From: an uncultured Porphyromonas sp.
GTDB taxonomy: Bacteria; Bacteroidota; Bacteroidia; Bacteroidales; Porphyromonadaceae
DNA length: 64,000 nucleotides
Direction of reading: 5' to 3'
Assembly (NCBI GenBank): GCA_905372565.1
Contig: CAJPPK010000002.1
Span: 1 to 64,000, forward strand
Shown here: positions 58,049 to 64,000 of the stretch, piece by piece
Numbering within the stretch: position 1 is the stretch's first letter
Layout of the letters: each line of letters opens with the position of its first letter
Made by a program: the position numbers and the translations under genes
Notes under the pieces: generated by a model
The model's input: the letters and a program-made list of their open reading frames with translations, nothing else
Database searches by the model: none
Told to the model about the DNA's origin: nothing

Positions 58049-59248
58049 ATGCTACCAGAGCACGAAGCATCTCCTATCTCCGTCGAGGAGGGAGAGACGC
58101 TCCTAGAAGCAGGAGGTCAGGGAGAGAGCCTTGACACTTCTTCGCCTGCGGGCAAGAAGCCCTATCGCCCTTGGCTGGGGAGGGTTGATCGGTATATCAT
58201 ACGTACCTTTCTGACGACCTTCCTTTTTGCGATCGGTCTGCTCCTGGCTATTGCCGTAGTCTTCGATCTCAATGATAAGGTGACGGACTTCCTTAAACCC
58301 GAGGTGACACTCTATCAGGTGATCTTCCACTACTACATCAACTTCATCGCCTACTATGCGAATCTTTTCAGCCCTCTCTTCGTCTTCATCTCGGTAATTT
58401 TCTTTACCTCCAATCTCGCCGCCAATACGGAGATCATCGCCATGCTGGCAAGTGGGATGAGCTTTCGCCGTCTTCTCCGCCCCTACATGGTCTCCGCTCT
58501 CATCATTGCCCTGGCGACGTATGTGCTGAATGGCTTCGTGATCCCCGTGGGCAACCGAGTGCGTCTGGACTTTGAGAACCGCTATATCAAGAGCCGAGAG
58601 ATCGCTTCGGCATCGAACATCCAGATCGCTATCGCCAAGGACACCTACCTCTATGTTCAGGACTATGATAATACCTCCAAGCGAGCTACAGGTCTGGCCG
58701 TGGATCAGTTCAAAGGACGCCAGCTAGTCTCCCGACTGACGGCTTACGAAGCCGTCTATGATACGCTGGATCAGTGGAAGATGACGGACTTCCATATCCG
58801 TACCTTCAAGGGGCTTCGGGCGACTGATACCGTTGGCTACGGGCTGGATACGAATCTACGTATACGCCCTTCGGACTTCCTCGTCAATGAGAAGGAGGTC
58901 GCCAAGATGCGCAATGACCAGCTTGATCGCTACATCGAGCGTCAGAAGGAACGAGGAGCTAGCAATACTCGTCTCTTCCAGATCGAGCTACATACTCGCT
59001 ATGCTGCGATCTTCTCTGCCTTTATATTGACTTTTATAGGAGCGGTCCTCTCGGCTAAGAAGATGAAGAATGGCTTGGGCGTAAACCTCGTAATTGGCTT
59101 TGGCCTCTGCTTGGCCTATATTCTGTCTTCAACCTTCATCTCCCAAGCGGCCACAGTCGGAAGGCTAGCACCTTGGATAGCAGCATGGATTCCTAATGTG
59201 GTCTTTGTCCTGCTAGCTCTTCTCCTTTGGCATAAAGCTCCTCAATAA
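58049..59248 (+). CDS. LptF/LptG-family permease
   Basis: A 399-aa inner-membrane protein of the YjgP/YjgQ family, the transmembrane part of the LptBFG exporter that pulls lipopolysaccharide out of the inner membrane. Three membrane segments lie near residues 52-75, 93-115 and 140-165, then a periplasmic beta domain, then three more near the end. DRYIIRTFLTTFLFAIGLL is the usual first helix. The 45 residues before it are Glu/Ser-rich and atypical, so translation may start later. Which of F or G it is cannot be told. Confidence 0.88.
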   Translation: MLPEHEASPISVEEGETLLEAGGQGESLDTSSPAGKKPYRPWLGRVDRYIIRTFLTTFLFAIGLLLAIAVVFDLNDKVTDFLKPEVTLYQVIFHYYINFIAYYANLFSPLFVFISVIFFTSNLAANTEIIAMLASGMSFRRLLRPYMVSALIIALATYVLNGFVIPVGNRVRLDFENRYIKSREIASASNIQIAIAKDTYLYVQDYDNTSKRATGLAVDQFKGRQLVSRLTAYEAVYDTLDQWKMTDFHIRTFKGLRATDTVGYGLDTNLRIRPSDFLVNEKEVAKMRNDQLDRYIERQKERGASNTRLFQIELHTRYAAIFSAFILTFIGAVLSAKKMKNGLGVNLVIGFGLCLAYILSSTFISQAATVGRLAPWIAAWIPNVVFVLLALLLWHKAPQ

Positions 59249-59262
59249 ACGACTAGCACATA

Positions 59263-59724
59263 ATGAAAGAAAAGATACAGCGCTCGGTCTCCATCCAGAA
59301 TCGACGCGCACGTTTTGACTATGAGTTGCTTGATCTCTATACTGCTGGTATCATCCTAGTAGGCACGGAGATTAAGTCCCTTCGCCTAGGTAAAGCAAGC
59401 CTTGTCGATGCCTTCTGTTATTTCCATAATGGAGAGCTGTGGCTAAAGGGGGCAAATATTAGTGAGTACTTCTATGGCTCATATAATAATCATGCAGCTC
59501 GGCGCGATCGCAAACTCCTGCTTAATCGTAACGAGTTACGTAAGCTAGAGGGGTATGTACAGAGCCCCGGAGTGACCATTGTGCCGACCAAGATCTTCAT
59601 CAATGAGCGAGGACTAGCTAAAGTCGTCATCGCTCCAGCCCGAGGGAAGAAGGTCTATGATAAGCGTGCATCTATCCGTGAACGTGATGACCGACGTGAG
59701 ATGGATCGAGCGATGAAACGTTAG
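59263..59724 (+). CDS. smpB: SsrA-binding protein
   Basis: SmpB carries tmRNA to stalled ribosomes for trans-translation. The 153-aa protein has the OB-fold signature IQNRRARFDYELLD, TAGIILVGTEIKSLRLGKASLVDAF, YNNHAARRDRKLLLNR and the basic C-terminal tail KKVYDKRASIRERDDRREMDRAMK, each typical. Length is normal. It follows the permease by 14 bp. Confidence 0.96.
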   Translation: MKEKIQRSVSIQNRRARFDYELLDLYTAGIILVGTEIKSLRLGKASLVDAFCYFHNGELWLKGANISEYFYGSYNNHAARRDRKLLLNRNELRKLEGYVQSPGVTIVPTKIFINERGLAKVVIAPARGKKVYDKRASIRERDDRREMDRAMKR

Positions 59725-59739
59725 GCGAGGGATTTCTCT

Positions 59740-59747
59740 TACCTTTG
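59740..59747 (+). promoter_or_regulatory. -7 promoter element of leuS
   Basis: TACCTTTG lies 42 bp upstream of the leuS ATG, just past the smpB stop. Confidence 0.55.
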
Positions 59748-59789
59748 CGTGTCAGGTTTTACCAAGTAATATGATCAATAATCACCTAG

Positions 59790-62585
59790 ATGGAATATAA
59801 CTTTAAAGCTATCGAAGAGCGCTGGCAGCAGTACTGGCGTGAGCAAGACGTTTATCGTGTCACCGAAGATGCTACACGTCCGCCTTATTATGTCCTAGAC
59901 ATGTTCCCTTATCCCTCAGGGGCAGGACTCCATGTCGGGCACCCTCTAGGCTATATCGCTTCAGATATCTTTGCTCGCTATAAGCGCCTTCGTGGCTTCA
60001 ATGTCCTCCATCCGATGGGTTATGATGCATTTGGTTTGCCAGCGGAGCAATATGCTATCCAGACAGGTCAGCATCCAGAGATAACGACCGAGGAGAATAT
60101 TCGTCGCTATCGTGAACAGCTTGAACGTATCGGTTTCAGCTTCGATTGGTCTCGAGAACTCCGCACCTCTGATCCAGAGTACTACAAGTGGACACAGTGG
60201 GTCTTCATTCGCCTCTTCCATTCCTACTATAATCATGCAGCAGGGAAGGCTAAGCCCATTGCTGAGCTTGTCGCTTACTTCGAAGAGCATGGGACAAGTG
60301 ATTTAAACGTAGCTCAAAGCGAGGAACTCTCTTTCTCAGCAGAGGAGTGGAAAAGCTGGAGTAGCAAGAAGCAGTCCGAGGTGCTGATGAACTACCGCCT
60401 AGCTTACCTTGGAGAAACCATGGTGAATTGGTGTGCTGCACTAGGTACAGTGCTAGCAAATGATGAGGTTAGCGATGGTGTAAGTGTCCGAGGAGGGCAT
60501 TCTGTGGAGCAGAAGAAGATGCTCCAGTGGTGTCTACGAGTATCGGCCTATGCTGGTCGTCTCATTGATAGCCTAGAGACGCTAGAGTGGAGTGATTCGC
60601 TCAAGGAGTCTCAGCGAAACTGGATCGGAAAGAGTGAGGGGGCCGAGGTCCGCTTCCCTCTACTTGATGAAGCCGGTAAGGAGCGTGAAGAGTCACTGAC
60701 TGTCTTCACCACTAGGGCTGATACGATCTACGGAGTGACCTTTATGGTACTTGCCCCAGAAAGTGATTATGTCGCTCGAGTGACTACTCCAAAGCAGGCT
60801 CAGGCTGTCGAAGAGTACCTCGCTGCTACACGTCGACGTACAGAGCGTGATAGAATGTCTGATAAGCGTGTGTCTGGAGTATTCTCTGGCTCCTATGCAA
60901 AGAATCCTCTGACAGGTGAACCTGTCCCAGTTTGGATTAGTGACTATGTCTTAGCTGGCTATGGCACGGGTGCCGTGATGGCCGTCCCCGCACATGACAG
61001 TCGTGACTTTGCCTTTGCTCGCCACTTTAGTCTCCCGATCATACAGGTCGTAGTCCCCGAAGGAGAGGAAGCTACTGATCCTACAGAATGGACGGAGAGC
61101 AAGGATAGCAAGGCTGGTGTCTTGATTAACTCGGGCTTCCTAACTGGATTGAGTGTCAAGGATGCTATCGCTAAAATGAAGGAGTATGTTCGTGAGGCCA
61201 ACCTAGGTCGTGTTCGTATAAACTATCGTCTGCGTGATGCTATTTTTAGCCGTCAGCGCTATTGGGGCGAACCATTCCCTATCTACTATGATGCCGAAGG
61301 GATGCCTCAGACGATTAGCGACGATCAGCTTCCTCTACGCCTACCAGAGGTAGATAAGTTCCTCCCTACAGCTGATGGACAGCCTCCATTAGGGCGCGCA
61401 GAGAATTGGTGTACTTCTGAAGGATTCCCTTACGAACTAAGTACGATGCCTGGCTTTGCTGGCAGTTCGGCTTACTATCTCCGCTATATGGATCCACATA
61501 ATGATAGCGCTCTTGTTGCACCTGAGAAGAATGCCTACTGGCGTCATGTCGATCTTTACGTCGGAGGAGCTGAGCATGCTACGGGCCACCTCATCTATAG
61601 CCGCTTTTGGAATAAGTTCCTCTTTGACCTCGGGCTGATCGTGGAAGATGAACCTTTCCGTAAGCTCGTTAATCAGGGTATGATCCAAGGGCGCTCTAAC
61701 TTTGTCTACCGAATCAAGGATACCAATACCTTCGTTTCTCTAGGCCTAAAGGAGCAGTATGATACCACGCCTATCCATGTAGATGTTAATATTGTTTCCA
61801 ATGACCAGTTAGATCTTGAAGCTTTTAAGGCTTGGCGTCCAGAGTACGCTACTGCTGACTTCATTCTCGAGGATGGTAAGTATATCTGTGGCTGGGCTGT
61901 CGAGAAGATGAGTAAGTCGATGTACAATGTCGTCAATCCCGATATGATCGTTGAGCGATATGGTGCTGACACACTCCGTCTGTATGAGATGTTCCTAGGC
62001 CCTCTCGAGCAGAGTAAGCCTTGGGATACGAATGGTATTGATGGAGTACATCGCTTCCTACGTAAGTTCTGGGGGCTCTTCTATTCTTCAGAAGGTCTTC
62101 GTGTGACAAATACTCCTGCTACGAAGGAAGAGCTTAAGAGCCTACATAAGCTCATTAAGAAGATCACGGCGGATATTGAGCAATTCTCCTTTAATACCTC
62201 TGTAGCAGCCTTTATGATCTGCATCAATGAGCTTCAGGGATTCAAGACGTCTTCACGTGAGATTTTGCAGCCTCTGCTTATCCTGCTAGCACCCTTTGCT
62301 CCTCATATATCAGAAGAGCTTTGGCATGCCTTAGGAGAAGAGTCTTCTGTCGTTATGGCTACCTGGCCAGAGTGCAATGAAGCCTATCTCGTCGAGGATC
62401 GTGTCAAGTATCCTGTTAGCTTCAATGGTAAGACTCGCTTCACACTTGAGTTCCCGACTACGGCTACTCCTGCTGAAATTCAAGAAGCCGTACTGAACGC
62501 AGAGGAAGCACAAAAGTGGCTTGAGGGTAAGACCCCTAAGAAGGTGATCGTCGTCCCTGGTCGTATCATCAATATAGTCCTATAG
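59790..62585 (+). CDS. leuS: Leucyl-tRNA synthetase
   Basis: LeuS charges tRNA-Leu. The 931-aa protein has the class I HIGH motif as LHVGHPLGY near residue 51, the editing (CP1) domain with TVFTTRADTIYGVTFMVLAPE and GTGAVMAVPAHDSRDFAFA, the RYWGEPFPI segment, and the KMSKS loop in VEKMSKSMYNVVNPD. Longer than E. coli LeuS (860 aa), it has extra segments of some 50-70 residues, one in the N-terminal part (near residues 150-185) and one before KMSKS (near 635-700), as in other Bacteroidetes. The reading frame is intact. Confidence 0.96.
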   Translation: MEYNFKAIEERWQQYWREQDVYRVTEDATRPPYYVLDMFPYPSGAGLHVGHPLGYIASDIFARYKRLRGFNVLHPMGYDAFGLPAEQYAIQTGQHPEITTEENIRRYREQLERIGFSFDWSRELRTSDPEYYKWTQWVFIRLFHSYYNHAAGKAKPIAELVAYFEEHGTSDLNVAQSEELSFSAEEWKSWSSKKQSEVLMNYRLAYLGETMVNWCAALGTVLANDEVSDGVSVRGGHSVEQKKMLQWCLRVSAYAGRLIDSLETLEWSDSLKESQRNWIGKSEGAEVRFPLLDEAGKEREESLTVFTTRADTIYGVTFMVLAPESDYVARVTTPKQAQAVEEYLAATRRRTERDRMSDKRVSGVFSGSYAKNPLTGEPVPVWISDYVLAGYGTGAVMAVPAHDSRDFAFARHFSLPIIQVVVPEGEEATDPTEWTESKDSKAGVLINSGFLTGLSVKDAIAKMKEYVREANLGRVRINYRLRDAIFSRQRYWGEPFPIYYDAEGMPQTISDDQLPLRLPEVDKFLPTADGQPPLGRAENWCTSEGFPYELSTMPGFAGSSAYYLRYMDPHNDSALVAPEKNAYWRHVDLYVGGAEHATGHLIYSRFWNKFLFDLGLIVEDEPFRKLVNQGMIQGRSNFVYRIKDTNTFVSLGLKEQYDTTPIHVDVNIVSNDQLDLEAFKAWRPEYATADFILEDGKYICGWAVEKMSKSMYNVVNPDMIVERYGADTLRLYEMFLGPLEQSKPWDTNGIDGVHRFLRKFWGLFYSSEGLRVTNTPATKEELKSLHKLIKKITADIEQFSFNTSVAAFMICINELQGFKTSSREILQPLLILLAPFAPHISEELWHALGEESSVVMATWPECNEAYLVEDRVKYPVSFNGKTRFTLEFPTTATPAEIQEAVLNAEEAQKWLEGKTPKKVIVVPGRIINIVL

Positions 62586-62623
62586 CTGATAGTACTAAAC
62601 TCAATACATTCCTAACAACAGCC

Positions 62624-63622
62624 ATGGCACAGAAATTCAATCTTGTGACCTTCATCGGGCAGAAGTTTAAAGATCTCGGCGAAGAGCTTTCTAAGCAGGC
62701 TCTCTCGAAGTACTTCTGGAAGGATCTGCTGATCGTATTTATTGGGATCATTCTCTATACGGTTGGCTTCAGCTTCCTAATCTATCCTCAGCGCGTCACT
62801 ACGGGGGGATTGATGGGGATCTGTAACATCATTACCATCGTCACAGGGATTAAGGTCGACATCCCGTACAATATCATCAATATTAGTCTACTGGTCGTCG
62901 CCTTTCTCTTCCTTGATAAGAACTTCTTCATCAAGACGCTCATTGGCATTGGCCTCTTGGCGATCGTGATTCCTCTGGCTACACGTACAGCTATCCCTGA
63001 CCCTCGAGTCGAAGAGCTATGGCACTTGATGGTATTGAAGGATCAGCCTCTCCTAGCGCTTATCTTAGGTTCGATGATGTGTGGGCTAGGCTTAGGGCTT
63101 GTGTTCTCTGTCAATGGGAGCTCGGGAGGTACGGATGTCATCGTCGCATTGATTAGTCGATACCGAAATATGTCTTTCGGTCGTATCTTCATCGCTGTCG
63201 ATGGTACCGTGGTTCTCTTCTCTTACTTCGCCAATGTCTACTTTGCCGACATCAAGATCGATGCGCTTGTGGCCTTCGATAAGCTAGTGATGTCTTTTAT
63301 CGAGGTAGTATTGCTTGCGATGACGATGGACTGGTACACGAGCGGGAACCGTCAATCGATGCAGTTCCTTATCTTCTCCTCCAAGCCTCAAGAGATCAAT
63401 GATGCGATCACTAAGCGTCTTCGCCGTGGCTGTACAATGCTCGAAGCAAAGGGGGGATATACTGGTCAGCCTCAGAAGGTGCTTCTTGTGGTCGTGCGTA
63501 AGCAGCAGTCGGTGGCTATATCTCGTATCATCGAGGAGATTGACCCCAAGGCATTCGTCTCCCAAGGAGCGGTCAAGGGAGTTTATGGAGAAGGCTTTGA
63601 CAGCTTAGCGAAGTTTAAATAA
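62624..63622 (+). CDS. YitT family membrane protein (DUF161-DUF2179)
   Basis: A 332-aa protein with about six membrane segments and the YitT repeat features TTGGLMGICNII and NGSSGGTDVIVALISRY, followed by a cytoplasmic DUF2179 domain (residues 245-330, with RGCTMLEAKGGYTGQPQKVLLVVVRKQQ in part, then VSQGAVKGVYGEGF). The family is widespread and its transport substrate is unknown. It lies 38 bp after leuS and is followed by a strong terminator. Confidence 0.88.
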   Translation: MAQKFNLVTFIGQKFKDLGEELSKQALSKYFWKDLLIVFIGIILYTVGFSFLIYPQRVTTGGLMGICNIITIVTGIKVDIPYNIINISLLVVAFLFLDKNFFIKTLIGIGLLAIVIPLATRTAIPDPRVEELWHLMVLKDQPLLALILGSMMCGLGLGLVFSVNGSSGGTDVIVALISRYRNMSFGRIFIAVDGTVVLFSYFANVYFADIKIDALVAFDKLVMSFIEVVLLAMTMDWYTSGNRQSMQFLIFSSKPQEINDAITKRLRRGCTMLEAKGGYTGQPQKVLLVVVRKQQSVAISRIIEEIDPKAFVSQGAVKGVYGEGFDSLAKFK

Positions 63623-63647
63623 CGCCTACTCCTCATACGTTCTCATC

Positions 63648-63691
63648 AATAGGGGTATTCGGTAGCTCACCGAATACCCCTATTCCTTTTT
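63648..63691 (+). terminator. Terminator after the YitT gene
   Basis: A perfect 16-bp stem (63648-63663 with 63669-63684) with loop AGCTC is followed by CCTTTTT. Confidence 0.85.
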
Positions 63692-63739
63692 CGCTTTTCC
63701 TAGGTGCCAGTGGGAGAAGGCTTATCTTTCTAATGGGAT

Positions 63740-63795
63740 AAGGTATACCTTTTCTGGGGCGTAGGTGTACCTTTTTGTTGGAAGAGCTATACCAT
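63740..63795. repeat. Palindrome array, 22-bp period (AAGGTATACCTT word)
   Basis: AAGGTATACCTT (63740), TAGGTGTACCTT (63762) and GAGCTATACCAT (63784) are 22 bp apart. A weak fourth copy (AAGGCTTATCTT) starts at 63717, off the period by one base. The word is the same as in the array at 25582, nearly 40 kb away. Confidence 0.8.
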
Positions 63796-63827
63796 TCTAA
63801 GCAGGAGGAGTGGATTAAAGGCTTCGA

Positions 63828-63835
63828 TATCTTTG
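63828..63835 (+). promoter_or_regulatory. -7 promoter element P1 for pncB
   Basis: TATCTTTG about 110 bp upstream of the pncB ATG, the first of two identical -7 elements. Confidence 0.45.
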
Positions 63836-63865
63836 CCTTCTAGTCCGAGAGTCCTAGGTTTAGGT

Positions 63866-63873
63866 TATCTTTG
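63866..63873 (+). promoter_or_regulatory. -7 promoter element P2 for pncB
   Basis: A second TATCTTTG, 38 bp downstream of the first and about 70 bp upstream of the ATG. Two tandem start sites may control the gene. Confidence 0.5.
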
Positions 63874-63939
63874 CCCTAGAATGCTCTCTAGGTAGTTCAT
63901 AGTACAGGGAGCCTTCCTCACCTAAGTGATCAGCTGACA

Positions 63940-64000
63940 ATGACACCAATCATCCAGAGCGTCTTAGACACCGACCTCTATAAGTTTACGACGAGTTACG
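63940..64000 (+). CDS. pncB: Nicotinate phosphoribosyltransferase, 5' end
   Basis: Only the first 20 codons are in the window. The sequence MTPIIQSVLDTDLYKFTTSY matches the start of PncB, whose LLDTDLYKFTM segment is well conserved. PncB joins nicotinate and PRPP in NAD salvage. The gene continues beyond 64000. Two tandem -7 promoter elements precede it. Confidence 0.85.
   Translation, partial: MTPIIQSVLDTDLYKFTTSY

Overview
The window reads as chromosome of a Bacteroidales bacterium close to Porphyromonas. The evidence is an S46 dipeptidyl peptidase of the DPP7 type, a type IX secretion (T9SS) plug protein, several families largely confined to Bacteroidetes (DUF4293, DUF4924, DUF5606, DUF3822, DUF5689), two TonB-dependent receptors, promoters with the Bacteroidetes -7 element TAnnTTTG, and few Shine-Dalgarno sites. 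No rRNA operon, prophage, CRISPR array or complete insertion sequence was seen.

Layout. 1-5.0 kb (+): end of tRNA-Pro, then ribE, a T9SS plug gene, kdsB and dnaG. 5.3-15.5 kb (-): comB, a phosphohexomutase, DUF5606, then the nusB-yajC-ybbR-coaE block, prfC, DUF4924 and a secreted phosphodiesterase lipoprotein. 15.7-17.3 kb: an AT-rich orphan gene resembling AbiC-like phage-abortive proteins, and a gene-free stretch. 17.3-23.0 kb (-): msrAB, then udk, a serine hydrolase, a GH3 lipoprotein, gtrA and a CDP-alcohol phosphatidyltransferase. 23.3-29.9 kb (-): dpp7, a periplasmic TPR protein and gyrA. 30.5-33.6 kb (-): purB, DUF4293, the omega subunit and bamD. 33.7-37.5 kb (-): a TPP-riboswitch operon for thiamine uptake (TonB receptor, PnuC-type transporter, thiamine pyrophosphokinase). 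37.6-41.8 kb (-): tRNA-Leu, holB, pabA and a RecD-like helicase. 41.9-48.2 kb (+): an anchored hypothetical protein, DUF3822, rsmD, dprA, hpt, adk and obgE, then an SRP RNA and tRNA-Thr. 48.5-56.4 kb: a surface locus with two unrelated secreted nucleases, a TonB receptor and two DUF5689 lipoproteins. 56.9-64.0 kb (+): tgt, an LptF/LptG permease, smpB, leuS, a YitT protein and the first 20 codons of pncB.

Two things stand out. The 48.5-56.4 kb locus looks like a nucleic-acid (or nucleotide/phosphate) scavenging system built like a Sus system: secreted nucleases cut, DUF5689 lipoproteins may hold the product, and a TonB receptor imports it. Secondly, ten gene-free regions each carry a short array of 3-6 degenerate palindromes. 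The palindrome word differs between most loci, but the period is almost always exactly 22 bp when the dyad axis falls between bases and 23 bp when it falls on a base. This looks like two 11-bp half-units with or without a central base. The arrays are not CRISPRs and are not explained by transcription terminators.

Function calls rest on recognising sequence motifs and gene order by eye. No database search or folding calculation was run.
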